A stretch of DNA of 64,000 nt from Dryas octopetala (GCA_963921425.1 OY992839.1:20134910-20198909); one strand, 5' to 3'; positions 11,751 through 23,903 are shown, counted from the first letter of the stretch. A program made the numbers and translations. Notes: a model not told the origin generated them from the sequence alone.

Positions 11751-12228
11751 TGTTGTTATAGCTATGCAGATCCAGAGAGAGAGAGAGAGAGAGAGAGTAA
11801 CAAAGCAAGATCTATGGCCTCCGTATACAACAATAAGTTAGAGAAGGGGAGAAAAACAGAGGGTGGGTACGTGTGGCAGCCATGGGCATGATTTTAGAAA
11901 AACTTGTACATTTGGCAGCCACAGTTTGTCGCATATATAAGAGTAGCTACTGCTCTGGCTAATAGTTGGGTTTAGCAAATATGAGTGTTGCTTTTGGGTT
12001 TTGAGCACAGCTGGGAAGATTTGTTTTAATTAATTGCACTGGTACCCTAACCACTAACCCACAACCTTGCCTCTCAGGAAAGAGCTACATCCACTGGTCA
12101 GACAAATTAACCCAGCACTCCTATCAAACTTTGACTTCGAGTCACATTGAAAAACAGAAACTGGTTTCATTTCTTCTTGTTTTGAGTGAGGAGTGAGACT
12201 GAATTAATGACAGTGAATTTATTATTCT
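11751..12228. other. Upstream region of the 81-residue gene
   Basis: A GA/CT microsatellite at about 11774-11797 would lie in the 5' leader on the minus strand, as is common in plant leaders. No other gene is visible up to the foldback element at 12238. Confidence 0.6.
11934..11940 (-). promoter_or_regulatory. Candidate TATA box of the 81-residue gene
   Basis: TTATATATGC on the minus strand, about 184 nt upstream of the ATG. It would give a leader of roughly 150 nt containing the CT repeat. No experimental support. Confidence 0.4.
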
Positions 12229-12237
12229 TTCAACAAA

Positions 12238-12659
12238 GGACAGTACTTGAGTTACCTTTTGGTTACTTAAGGTCACCCCACCTCCTAAAATCGTAATTTT
12301 GGTAATGTCGACGTATGATCGAAATTGTTCACTTTTTATATCACCTATTATAGATCATCTCTGTAAAAAATTAACTCAATCGGAAATCGTTTAGTTATAT
12401 AAATGTTGTCGATTAAATAGAAAAAATCAACAATTTAGTCAAAAAATTACTCTTTAATCGGAACATATCGATTTTTTCTACTTAATTAACAACAGTTATA
12501 TAACAAAACAATATCCAATTGATTTGATTTTTTGTAGATGATCTTTAATAAGTTATTTAAAAAATAAACGATTATGATCATGCACCAATATTGCCGAAAT
12601 TGAAATTTAGAGAGTAGGGTGACCTTAGTGTACCCCCAAGGGTGACCCAAATACTATCC
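12238..12659. mobile_element. Foldback MITE (family F, copy 1), 9-bp TSD
   Basis: The two halves are long, diverged inverted repeats. The outer ends read GGACAGTACTTGAG and, from the other side, GGATAGTATTTGGG; both arms continue through AAGGTCACCC and an inner GATCATCT...AAAAAAT...TCGGAAATCG-type core. The perfect 9-bp duplication TTCAACAAA lies at 12229-12237 and 12660-12668. The TSD length points to the Mutator superfamily. It shares its inner core with the elements at 31721 and 62353. Confidence 0.85.
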
Positions 12660-12950
12660 TTCAACAAATGTTACTTTTGGTATTGACCCGGACGGCTGGA
12701 CCCGTAAAATACTGAATGTGTCAGTTATGTATAATCTCTCTCAAAACATACAAATATTTTTGAACCTAAAAAAGTCCTTAACATCTATTATGTATATATA
12801 AAGCAAACTGGTGTACTAAGTGAATTCTAAAATATGCGCATACAATATGAGTGTCATAGTATATTATTTGCAGTAACTATTTGTCATAGAATAAGTGAAT
12901 TCTTTACTGCGGAAAATAAAGCAAAGAAATCATCAAAAACATTTGCAGTA

Positions 12951-13456
12951 AGAGGTAATTGCACAAATAATCCATTTATTATTCACTTTGTCTCGTTTTT
13001 GTCCACAATTTTTTTTTTTTTTTGTCTATTTTGATCCATAAACTAGCTGACATTTGCCCATATGGTCTATTCCGTCAAAATATCACAAACAGACGTTAAA
13101 TGAAGGGGCAAAATGATGATTTCATGTCCTAATTTGATCCACCTAACTCAACACTACAAACCACCTTCAAAACACCCGATACCCACAACAACCCCGGACT
13201 CGGACCCGAATCTGAAAGCGCTCCACTCCGCTGCGCGCTCGTCTTTGACACCCTACTCCCACCGTTGATCTCGCCAGAATCAAATTAGGACATGAAATCA
13301 TCATTTTACCCCTCCATTTAACGTATGTTTGTAACAGTTTGATGGAATAAGCCATATAGGCAAATGTCAACTAGTTCGTGGATCAAAATGGACAAAAATT
13401 GTGGACCAAAATGAGACAAAGTGAATAATGATTAGACTATTTGTGCAATTACCTCT
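12951..13456. mobile_element. Long-TIR foldback element, 8-bp TSD
   Basis: Arms of about 190 bp begin AGAGGTAATTGCACAAATA on both sides and include TTATTCACTTTGTCTC and GATGATTTCATGTCCTAATT. The duplication TTGCAGTA is perfect (12943-12950, 13457-13464). The 506-bp element carries a short GC-rich centre (about 13150-13270) between the arms. It encodes no transposase. Its sequence is distinct from the family F elements. Confidence 0.8.
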
Positions 13457-13740
13457 TTGCAGTAACTATTTGTCATATGAAAAGTATTAAAATGCCATAC
13501 GTCAAAACCTTTAACCATTACAACTTTTCTACATGTCAAATTTACAGAAACCAAAAAATAAGTAAACTAAAAGCATAACCAGCTTAATTTTATCAATTTA
13601 ATAAATGAATAAAGAGAGAAAACATAGCTTAACATAAAAATCATAAAAAAAAAAAAAAATAAATAAATAAAAAAAAAAATCCTAGAGGGGTCGATATTCG
13701 CTGAATTGAGTAAAAGAAATCAAAATATGCAATTTTGCTC

Positions 13741-13872
13741 GAGGGGTATTCAAGGTGTTTTCGAGGGGTACTCGAGGTATTTTCGAGGGGTACTCAAGGT
13801 ATTCCCGAGGGGTACTCATGGTGCTCCTGATGGGTACTCTAGGTGTTCCCAAGGGGTACTCGAGGTGTTCCT
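13741..13872 (+). repeat. 22-bp minisatellite, six units
   Basis: The unit is like GAGGGGTACTCGAGGTRTTYYC, starting at 13741, 13763, 13785, 13807, 13829 and 13851. Units differ by a few substitutions. The related phrase GAGGGGTCG plus TATTC lies on both sides (about 13685 and 13898). Because 22 is not a multiple of three, the open frame across it is coincidental. Confidence 0.85.
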
Positions 13873-14505
13873 AGCTGAAGGGTACTCTAGGACTCGAGGG
13901 GTCGTTATTCACCTCGTTATTCACCTTAAATTCTCAATTTGCTGGGGAAACCAACCTGACCTCAACAAGACCTGCAATCTCTCCCAATACCTAACCCGTC
14001 CACTATCAACCTCCTCACAAACCATATATTCCCTTTATTCAACTCAAACACCCAAACCAAAATAGTAACAAGATAGCATGTCAATGCCATAAAATAAAAG
14101 GGACAAAGGAGACTTTTTTGAAAACCTTGCTTGGGTGCAGGAGGTTCGATGAGTTTTGACAAGACAAAGGTGTGTGACGGCGACTTGGTTGGTTCTGTGA
14201 GTCCGGAGAAAAAAGGCATGTGATGGCAACTTGGTGGTGCGGCGATTTGGTGGTGTGGCAAGTCGCGGATGGTGGAGTGGGTCATGAAGATGGAGAAGAG
14301 ACTGAGGTGAGGGAGGGGAGAGAGACAGACCTGTTAGGAGAGGGAGAGAGAGACGTAAGATGAGAGGAGGCTAGGGAGAGTATAATGTTGTGTTGGTTTT
14401 TGAAAATCTTCTATTTATAAGGGTATTTGAGTATTTTCCATCCTCGATCATTTTGGTTATTTTTCCAGGAATTATAAAAAAATGGGTTAAAAATCTTTAG
14501 TGGGT
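13873..14505. other. Unassigned intergenic DNA
   Basis: A G-rich purine tract at about 14230-14370 and a moderately GC-rich stretch with repeated GGCGACTTGGTTGG-like phrases. No supported gene. Confidence 0.5.
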
Positions 14506-14930
14506 TTAAAAAATGGTCATTTTTTCAAATTTCTCATTTGTTTTAAGCATTAAAATTATATTTTTAAAGGGGATATGAAATCTCCAAAAAAAGAAGCAAG
14601 CAATTGGCGAGACTCTGTCACCAACTGCCCCATTCACACCCAAACAGTCACCATCATGAAGCACTTCTCGAACTATTTCTTGGGGATCACTCTCAACTTG
14701 AATATTAGTAAAGCCACCTTTAAGAGCAAATTGTAGGCCATGAAATAGAGCCAGAAACTTAGAAGCCGAAGAATCCAAACAGCCGGCATAGGAAAAGGCC
14801 ATACCCGCCATGAACTCCCAAGGAGAGTCAAATCATTGCCCCCAAGCCATGCAAACTTCTTTCTACCCAACATGCGGCATCAATATTAAGCTTCCATACA
14901 TTAATTTGCACTTGAGGAGACCAATAAACC
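14506..14930 (-). pseudogene. LINE RNase H-like (RVT_3) domain fragment
   Basis: On the minus strand, WSPQVQ followed by VWKLNIDAACW (about 14920-14865) matches the usual link between a LINE zinc-binding domain and its RNase H-like domain. Then come LALFHGLQFALKGGFTNIQV and ESDPQEIVREVL in another frame, the central RVT_3 blocks with the conserved E-S-D. Frameshifts make it inactive. It is the downstream continuation of the LINE piece at 17189-18010; the two are separated by an insertion. Confidence 0.75.
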
Positions 14931-14931
14931 C

Positions 14932-16717
14932 TGTTGTTGTGTTATTTATTTGTACTTGCAAGTATACGAATTAATGTTGTGTAGATGTATAAATACGAGG
15001 TTGATCCCTCGGGAGTTGTTTGGAAATGGATTCACTAGGTTTAGACTTTAATTGATTTAAAGCTAACCTAGTTTAAAAAAGCTAGATGGTTGAATAACTA
15101 AAAATAAAATAAAATAAAATGCAATAAATCTAGAGAAAAATACTAAATATGTAACAAATTAAAGGGGAGGAATTCAAACAATGATAAATGTATCAAGGTC
15201 TTGGATTCCACAGCACCATATAACAAATCTAGAAAATATCTAACAAATTCCTAAAACGGAGGGTACCAAAAATCAATTTGATACTTTCTCCAAGGATATT
15301 TATATTTTAAGCACTAAAGGTGACCCTTTATGGTAAGATCTTTTTTGGTTTAAAAATTAATCATCCCAAGTGAACCATCTCTAAGGAACTACTAGAAATC
15401 AAAGAGCTTTGTATTTATGAATTTAAATACCAAGCTTGATGTGGAAAAAAAGGCTTAACTACCAGTGATATATGGCATAAAAGGTACAACATACAATTTT
15501 TTTTAGTTATAAACCCAAACTTCTAATCTATTGATTTTAAGCCACAAAAAATATTTTTAAGCCACAATTCAAGAAAAATCAAGTATGAAGCATTCAATAC
15601 TATTTAAACTCAAGCATAACCAAGTAAGATATTCAAGCATACCAAAGTTTTAGTTAAATTAATTTTTGAATTCTTTTGAGAGCTTAGGGTATATGGTAAA
15701 GTCTTTAGAATTTAGGGCTAAAACCCTAATTATTAAGTCATTAAACCTAAACTCTAAATGCTTAAACTTAAAAACAATACTATATTATTCAATAAAGTGT
15801 AACTCTGCAAGAGTTACATACTACATCACAAAAAAATAAATTGTAATTCTGTGATAGTTACAGACGGCATCAGGAAAAATGTTTAGTTTTAAGCCACTCC
15901 GTGTGGCTTAAAAATAAATAAATATTTTAAATGGGTTTATGAGTGAAACTTACAATTTTTTGTTGCTTTTTGCTAATTTAATTTTTAATAAACAAGATCT
16001 ATGTACATTTTGGGAATACTAGGGGAATTTGTTAAATAAATGTCTATGATGTAACCATGCATATACGGTGGTGTTTCCTCCTCAACCTTGATAAAGAGGA
16101 TTAGAAACCCACCATGGATTAATTGCTAGAAATAAAAGACATAAATTAAATAAAATTAAATAAAAGAAGAGCAAGAGAGGAGAGAAAGGAAAAACAAACT
16201 AAGAATTCATATTTTTAAATAAAAGGGAAATAATCTATACAAAGATTAACAAAAAAAAAAAAACCTCACATTCTCTCTTATATTCCAACCCCAAAGGGCT
16301 GGAAATTCTCTCTCTAGATCTACATATATGTCCCTAAAAGAACAGAAAAGATGAATAAAAGATACAAAATGAAGGCACAAGCCTTCTTTTTTTTTTTTTT
16401 TTTGGCCACTAGGCACAAGCCTTCTTTAAATAGGCGCACACAGCAGATATTTTAGGGCTGGTATGGGACAGGTGTTGCAGCAAGAGAGGTTGGAAAGAGA
16501 GAGAAAAAAATGTTGCAGGAAGCAGCCTGGAAATAGGCTGGCGCAGGGGGCAGGGGGCAGGTTTGGAAAGGACCAGCAGGAAAAATCGACGGCATGGCTC
16601 GGCTGGGAAGCTAGCGGCTCACGTGGGATTGCAGACGAAAAAAGAGAAAGAAGACCAGAAAACAGATCCAAGTCACAACTCAGCTTAGACTCCCCATAGG
16701 TACACGACACGCGTCCC

Positions 16718-16757
<40 letters not shown>

Positions 16758-17188
16758 CAGAAAGCTTCCCAGTGATTGTTCGACTTCCCTTCAATTGGGC
16801 TTGGGCTTGGGCTTGGTTGTGTCTCTTCAGCTTCTAGGCTTCATCTTCTTGGACCGGCTAGTTGGGCTGCATTGTAAGGCTTCTCTCTATTCTTCTTCTT
16901 CCTTCTTTCTTTTCTTGGGCTAGGTTGTTTTCTTTCTATTTATTTCTTTTGGGCCCTTTTTCTCTCAATTAAGCCCTCCAATAAAAAGATGAAAATAAAA
17001 TTAATTAATTAAAAACACCCAAAATTAAATAAAATCAACTAAAATCTAAGAAATAAAATGAAAAACTAAAATTACCCAAAAGTTAACTAAATATTTAAAA
17101 TATGTAATAAATTACTAAAAATGTTAAAAGGCAAGGACTAAAATGTGAGATTTTAGAGAGAATGAATCCTAAAAATTAAGTTCTAACA
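14932..17188 (+). mobile_element. LTR-like insertion splitting the LINE
   Basis: About 2.26 kb separating two parts of one LINE. It starts TGTTGTTGTGTTA and ends TTCTAACA, so it is TG...CA bounded, though no clean TSD is visible. The phrase GAGGTTGATCCCTCGGGAG near 14997 is of a kind seen near the ends of large plant LTR elements. A TATA-like TTTAAATAGG lies near 16423-16432, a GC-richer transcribed-type stretch follows (16440-16800), a GA repeat lies at about 16720-16756, and AATAAA near 16980. This order (TATA, leader, poly(A)) fits a plus-strand solo LTR. No coding domain is present. Confidence 0.5.
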
Positions 17189-18010
17189 CTTATTGCGCAC
17201 CTGCTGATTCACACCCACTGAAGAAGGGGACTCACGGTACTCCAAAAAGAGGGCAATAGCAGCTGTCACCACCTCATGTGGTTGTCTAGTGTGCTGCTCA
17301 TAAAGCCAACAATTCCGTTCATACCAACAATATGTACGATGCAATAATAAAGAATAACTCCAAATCATCTCCTTGGGTTTCAACACTTACCAACTCAAAA
17401 TGATCAATAAAAGCAGGTGCATGCCAATTATCTTACAAATCTGGAAAATAAAGACTTGCAGCCTCCATTATTTCTTCCATACCATAGCACTACTCGTTGA
17501 ACTAGAAGCCCCACATTGCAACCCTTTGTGCACGGACAAGATTGTTGCATTGCTAACCAATAGCCCGACTTTACAGTATGTATTCCACGCTTTTCAAAAG
17601 ACGATCATCGATCACCTTGATTATTAGTAAGCGGTATGGATAAGATACTCTCCACCTCATGTGAAAGGAAAACTTGTTGAAGGAGCGGTAAATTCTATTA
17701 GCCAAAAGGAGAGAAACAACTTGAAATGTAAAAGGCATTGGTAGCCAAGGATCACCATAAACCCAGACCTCCTCCCCATTTGCTATACGCCAACGAAGAC
17801 CTCTAATAACAACTCTTTACCCCAAATGAGACTCCACCAAAGAAAAGATGGCGAAGCACCACAAGAGGTTAGGAGAAATGGCCGGAGAATGAGGGAAATA
17901 TTTTGTAAGACGAACATGAACCAGGACAGAGTTGGGGGCTGAATGTATTTGACACACAAACTTTGCAAGCATTTCTTAGCTGTTTTGTCTCATATGCTAG
18001 AATCCAAACT
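17189..18010 (-). pseudogene. LINE (non-LTR) C-terminal fragment: zinc-binding RT end
   Basis: On the minus strand: a weak KQLRNACKVCVSN region (about 18000), SPSFLWWSLIWGKELLLE (about 17860), VWVYGDPWLP (about 17770), then a decayed zf-RVT-like region, then YERNCWLYEQHTRQPHEVV (about 17320-17260). This is the standard order of the reverse-transcriptase zinc-binding end of plant L1-type LINEs. Reading is broken by several frameshifts. It joins the RNase H piece at 14506-14930 across the insertion. Confidence 0.75.
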
Positions 18011-20400
18011 GGGCAGAGCTCCACCAGTTTCCCATTCCCTGACCTGGTCATGTTGTTAGACTTTAACTGGTTAACCTCCAATCTTATAATGGAAATTGGA
18101 CTTTTAAGTAAAAAATGTTAGGTCTAAGAAATGCAGAGACTAGCTTGGTCTAAGCGAGACTGGTTTTTGGAATTTTCTGGACTATATGACCGAAATGAAA
18201 GGTCATATCGAAACTCTGTCAAAATTACCTTTGGACTAAAGTCGGTATTCTTGTCGAATTTAGATTTTCAGTTACCTAGAGAAAAGGTTAAGGATGTGAG
18301 TGCTGTGGAAGTACAAAAAGGTTAAACTTGGATACCAGATAGGGGGATTTTTACACCCTGACTATTGAGACATTTTTATGTATGTATTTATGATATTAAA
18401 TATTGTTGCCTACGAACTTTGCAGCGTATGCCAAGCTGTATGGTTTTACTATCATTTGTTATAAATGATCTGAGAGTGAAGGGTCACAATTGTGATGATC
18501 TTGGGTTTTGATTCCCTAAAGTTCTGAAAAAGGTAGTATGGACGAGCTAGTCAATTTATGCTTCTAGGGATTCTAGCTTATGGGGTTCTTACCAGGTAAT
18601 GGATACTTTCGCTACAGTACCGGCCGCGCTTTGCTTCGGTAAGTATAGTTGGCCATTTTTTTTTTTTGATCATCAGATAATAATTATTTAGGGTACCCGT
18701 TACATTTTCAAAAGATGCATGCTCATCATCAATCATTTGTGGATTTCAACGATTGTTATTGATTTTGGTTTGTTGGTGATTAGTTTTGAACTGTTTCATT
18801 ACTGACTGTATATATAATAAATATTTTATTTTCAAACCTAACCAGGGTCCCCCGAGTAAAAGCTATGAACATATGTGATGCTTACCCGATACACTGCTTT
18901 TGCAGATCTCCCTCAGATTGATGACCTCACTTAATTTATTTCGTAAGGCACCTGTACATCTTGTTGAGCATCCTTAGATCTTCCTCACTATGTTTCTTAT
19001 GCTGTTATACTCGGTCTTTTGTCTAGTTTATTATCTTTCTTTGCTTTTGTTCCAGTTTGTAAATATTCAGAACATCTTTCACCAAGTCGATTGGTATATT
19101 TTTTGTGTAATATATCTTAAACATGATCTTTAAGAAAATCATGTTTGTTAGGGTTGTTTTTGTAAACTTCTTACCTAAACAGGTTGGTTTTATTTAAAGC
19201 TATCTTTCGAAGTGTGTTTATATCAGATCCTGTGTGCAGTTTTACTCTGATCTAGCATGTGTTCTATCAAACAAGTCTTAATTTGTTCTAAGGAACTTGG
19301 GAATATGATATTGGCGGTACGAATGTCATATTTCTAGGATTCTTAGGATGAGTGCTGCTGTGAAGCTCCCCGGTTGGGATGTCACACACGCTGAGAAGAA
19401 ACTCACATGCCGGCTTTCTCGCCGAATTCCAGCCGACTCCAGCCACTTCATGCCACAATCTTGGATGGCTTTTCTTTCTCTCCCATGAGCTTCAAAACTC
19501 ATATAAGCATGCTAGTTTTAATTCAATATTTTGGAAGTTGGTGTTTCTGGTTTTTGGAGCCATCGCCTATTTGCCGAAATCCCACAGTCCTGGGTGGTTT
19601 TTGTCTTATTTCCCACCCGTAGGGACCTTTAGAGGTCGACCTTAATCATAAATTTGAGAAAAATTGAAGTTTAGGTGAAAATGTATTTGGGGCCATAACT
19701 TTGAGCGGCCACTGCGGTGGTTGTGACCACCCCATGACTCTAGGGCCATTTTGAGACCTCTAATGAGTCAATTATTTATTTTGGATAGGTTGAAGCTGCC
19801 AGGAGAAATCGGAATGTAAATGAACCACGATTGGACACTTTTTGCGATGCCGAAGCGACTCTCGAACTGACTTTCGATCGAGGTATGCCCCACCCCACTT
19901 TTATTTTTGATTTCTTTTGGATTTCTTGGTGAATTAGAATGAATGGGTGAAGTTGAAATTTGATTCAAGAAGGAATCGAAGAGAAATAGTGTTTTTATCG
20001 GCTTTTGATACTTAATCGGACAACCGAGTCGTAACATACATGCATGAGTATGTTTAGTACGTCGAATCCCGTAATTATACTAAATGGAGCGTTTAAAAAC
20101 TTTTGCATGTAACTCATGTTGAGGGTTTACATTTAGATTTCATTTTACACAACCATTATCGAAATTATCGATAATCGTGCCCGAATTGGATAATGCACAC
20201 CTCTGTGTGCATGCCAAGGGTATTTTGGGAATCTAAGAGTTTGGGTGAGACGTTTAGGTCACATGTACACCTTTGAGTATTTAGGGAGAATCTAACGTTA
20301 AGGATTTTGTTGTATAGGCGACAACGTTTATCACGTGATTTGAGGCAATCCCAAGAAGGACCAAGCATATAGTTCAGCTAAACCAGTGAGTTGTAATTTT
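18011..20400 (+). mobile_element. LTR-retrotransposon-derived sequence, boundaries unclear
   Basis: Non-coding, moderately GC-rich. Phrases such as GGTTCTTACCAGGTAATGG, TTTCGCTACAGTACC and ACCGGCCGCGCTTTGC resemble, in reverse orientation, phrases in the LTR-like unit at 23904-26571. A TGTCACA terminus-like string lies at 19379-19385. No polyprotein remains and I could not pair two ends. Confidence 0.35.
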
Positions 20401-20477
20401 GTTTTAGAAACGGTTTTATGATTTTAAAGATTTATTGCATTTTTTTTTAATGTGAGTCATATCTTTTAAAATGTTGT

Positions 20478-21038
20478 ATGAAGTTTCATAAAGGGAAGAT
20501 CTACTTGGTTGCATCTCTCACTACTGATCTAAGTCGCTACCATGATGAATTTGACTTGGAGGCTTGTTTAGATGATTTCACTCATCATAACATGGGTGTT
20601 TCTTACAACCTTCTTGGACTTGTTCTTGAGTTTCAATGTTGCACTCTAATTTGCGTGCTTGCACTCTTAATATATCTGCCATGCATATTGGGTTATGAAT
20701 GATGAATAAGAAGGGTCTGTAAACTTGTTAACCTCAATCCTAAATTTGTTGGACCGTTTATTGCTACAAGTAGTAACTATGTTGATTTTATTGGTGCTGA
20801 TTTTCTTTTTTTCAAGGTTGCCAAGGATTTGGTTTACCTTATCAACCGATTGAAGATTGATATTAAAGTTGATGGATATTTTATCCAAAGAAATTTGGAG
20901 ACTGTGATAAATGTTACTCCGTTTGTGAAGAATGAAGATCAATTAGCTAATTTACTTACCAAGGCAGTCTCCAATTAAGTACAGAGTTACTTGGCAAGTT
21001 GGACATGTAAGATACCGATGTACCAACTTGAGGGGGAG
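20478..21038 (+). pseudogene. Copia RNase H end, decayed
   Basis: From about 20900 the frame reads TPFVKNEDQLANLLTKAVSN and then stops. This is the C-terminal block of copia RNase H (usually ...QLADILTK). It is followed by the polypurine tract GAGGGGGAG (21030-21038). The upstream open stretch 20478-20700 (MKFHKGKIYLVASLTTDLS...) is not recognisable as copia and may be captured or random. Confidence 0.65.
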
Positions 21039-21306
21039 TACTACTATTGGTGTGAGTTGTAATTTAGTTTATTTAGGAGCTAGTCCTAGTTCTAGTTTAT
21101 TTACCTTATTTTTTTATTTTCCTAGACCTAGTCTAATTAGGATATATTATATTATTATTAATTAGTTTTCTTGTCCCTGTAGACATATGATTGTATTATT
21201 ATAAATATCTCCTTATGGAGAAGAATAAATAATGCTGAATTATTCTTACCTACAGCTTGAATCTGGACAAAAACAAATTTCAATCTAGAAAATAAGAATT
21301 TCAACA
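21039..21306 (+). repeat. Copia LTR, decayed
   Basis: Follows the polypurine tract and ends TTTCAACA. It contains a TATA-like run (TTATAAATATCTCC, near 21199) in the expected position. The first TG is not intact. Confidence 0.55.
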
Positions 21307-22660
21307 TGTAGGATCAAACCCTCCCTCCACAAGAGGAAGCTTAATTGGTCTCACATCTCTAGGTAAGAGTGGTCATTTCCAAGAGAGGGAACTAGCATTT
21401 TATGAAGATTAAAATTTCCAAAGCTTTTTTAATTTTGTGACATGCAAAGTGTAATTGTTTTTGAATGTCCACTAGAAAGAAGATTTTTTTTTTTCCAAAC
21501 GCAGAAATAAGATTTAGGTAATGGGTTCACATGACAAGAGATAATTAGGTGACTCAGTTTACGGTCTAAACAATACGATCTTCTACATGCATGCAAATTG
21601 AGGATCTCACCGCCTAGCTTAAGAAATGGTTTCTAAAACCAAATTCTTAGACATGCAGAGCCAAAAACTTCATTATCCTATGTTTCTCAATCTTTTCGAC
21701 CTTGGTTAAAAAGAAATATATTAGAAATTATAGAGTCAAGAAATATGGCTCACCTTTGAAAATAAGCACGGTTTGAGTGGAAGTATAAGGATTTGAAAAC
21801 CTCTTCAATAAAATAAAATGGTATTAAGTAGAAAGAGGAAAGCAAGATTGTAACAAAATTTAGAATCCCTTAACCAATAGTTTTTTAACTTCACTTTTGA
21901 AGTCTTCATTCGTCCAACTCTTATTGAAACCACTCTTAAGAAGCAAATTAAAATGGATGGTTTTTTCGGGAAAGAATGAAAAGAAATTTAAGAGGGAGCT
22001 TATGTTGATGCACGGATTCAAGAGAACTTGAGAGATGAGTGGGTTGTGTTGTTTTAATTTAAGTAGAAACGAGATAGAAGTGTTTGGGGTAATGTACATG
22101 TGTTGTGAGAGACAGTTAAGAAGGGGTATGAGTTGTTTAGTGTCGTGAAATGAAGTTGAAATGAGAGTTTGGGTTTTACACGACTTGAGGTGTTTACATG
22201 AAAATGAAAGGACAAGTGTTCAACTAGCTTAGTGATTGGCAGACCTGGCCAATGGACTTGCAAATTGCAATTTGGGTTGGGTGTAAGATAATGGAATAGT
22301 TAATTAGAAGTAAGTCCAATTTTAGAGGGTCATTTAGACTAAAACTATATAAGAATTTAGATTTGTACTTAAATTCAATTTTTTATGCTAAGGTCCAAAA
22401 AATGGAATTTTTTTTTTTTTTTTTTTAGTTTTGACTCATACTATCTCTTAAAATTAAGATAATTAATATGAATTAATTTTAAAAATTATGAAAAATAATA
22501 TCCGTTAGGACATTTTTTAATTTAAACATTCAAGATTATCTAGTTTTTATATTTTATAATTTAAAATAATAAAAGATAATATCCGTTTAAATTATACAAA
22601 TATAAAAAAAAAATGCATTGACCCACAAAATGGAAAATAATCAAAAAAGTAAGAAAAAAA
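21307..22660. other. AT-rich intergenic DNA, possible coding relic
   Basis: No intact gene. On the minus strand 22263-21860 reads in two overlapping frames as a protein-like text (LSFHFHVNTSSRVKPKLS, then NISSLLNFFSFFPEKTIHF), which could be a frameshifted gene fragment. I cannot name the family. Confidence 0.3.
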
Positions 22661-22670
22661 GTATATATAT

Positions 22671-22700
22671 GTACATTTCAATTGTACCAATACCTATGTT

Positions 22701-22735
<35 letters not shown>

Positions 22736-22982
22736 TTGATCAGGTGCGCACCTGATTCAAACACTCGGTTCCTACCGCCAATTACTCGGCCATGCTGCAT
22801 CATTCCCCGAGTTTTGAGGGTAAATCTTCATTTTTTCACCTCATCTTTTCCTAGGGTATAGAATGGGCGTGACGTGATGGAGGCATTACGTTAGGGTTTA
22901 GCTCTGGAGCCCAAAATCCTTGAGCTAAACTATAATATAAACGGCGATAAACCATCGATCGATTTGTACAATTGAAATGTAC
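22671..22982. mobile_element. Short element with 17-bp perfect terminal inverted repeat
   Basis: GTACATTTCAATTGTAC at 22671-22687 and GTACAATTGAAATGTAC at 22966-22982 are exact reverse complements. Between them lie a TA repeat (about 22700-22725) and an 18-bp perfect palindrome ATCAGGTGCGCACCTGAT (22739-22756). MITE-like, but no TSD is obvious. Confidence 0.45.
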
Positions 22983-23898
22983 CCATAAAGAATTTTTTTT
23001 CTTGTTTGATTATTGTCTATTTTGTAGGCTGCTGTATTTTTATTAAATTTATATAATTTAAATCCCATAATTAATTTTAGGATAATATTATAATATTAAG
23101 ATAATATAAAACTAGGATAATATTATGATAATACTATGATAATATTAAGATTTAAATATCATTAATTTTAGGATAATATTAGACATTTTTTAAATTAAAA
23201 ACATCTGGACAATATTTTTTGACCTCATTCAAAAATCAAAACACAATAAGGTATTAGTCCAAGAGAGTAGAAAAAATTGGACCAGCCTGTGAAGCACCCA
23301 TAATGGAATTATAAGCTTAAATGAGGGTGAGTGTAGGATACTTGAGACTTTGGGATTGCCATATAGACTTGGAAGCACTTGTGCTTGTGTAGTGTGTCAA
23401 GTCCTAAATTGTTGGCTTTATAATTCAAGTCCAAAATGGGTGTACAACTACTTATCACTTATTAGGTCTCTATTAATAAATCTAATCTTCATAACCATTG
23501 GGCCTTAGTGGCCACTTTATTTAGTCCAAATTAAACTATTGTCCATTTACAAACCTTGTCAGGCTTGGGTCAACTCTGCTCAACGTTCAAAGTCAAGGTC
23601 AACCCAAAAGTCAACCTGTCTCATAAAACGTAGTTCGCTTCCTAACCGAATTCTTTTAACCTTTTTTCCTCCTTTCAACTTTTTTTGGGTACCTATATAT
23701 TATCTAAATTCTCAAATTGATTTCACAAAATTCATTCACTTGAATTTAACCTAAAAAAAATTTCGTCTCTCACATGCTCCTTCAACTTGAAGTAATCCTT
23801 AGGTATGGGCTTTTTTTACTCAAATGCATGTACAAAAGCCCACATTTGGTTGGATATGCAAATTTTGGATATATTTCTGATCCGCATAAATTTTGCTC
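22983..23898. other. AT-rich intergenic DNA
   Basis: Contains a short tandem-like series of ATAATATTA phrases (about 23070-23180). No gene or bounded element recognised. Confidence 0.55.
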
Positions 23899-23903
23899 TC
23901 AAG

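Noticed and set aside
13741-13872. CRISPR-like array
   Set aside because: Repeats are contiguous without spacers, in a plant genome; it is a minisatellite.
13706-14065. 119-codon frame with repeated G-Y-S-R phrases
   Set aside because: The repetition comes from a 22-bp minisatellite, which shifts frame every unit; no real protein repeat.
16426-16794. 122-codon minus-strand frame
   Set aside because: Begins in a GA/CT microsatellite inside the LTR-like insertion; composition-driven.
20478-20700. 74-codon frame MKFHKGKIYLVASL...
   Set aside because: Possible captured coding text, but it ends in noise and adjoins a copia relic; not supportable as a gene.
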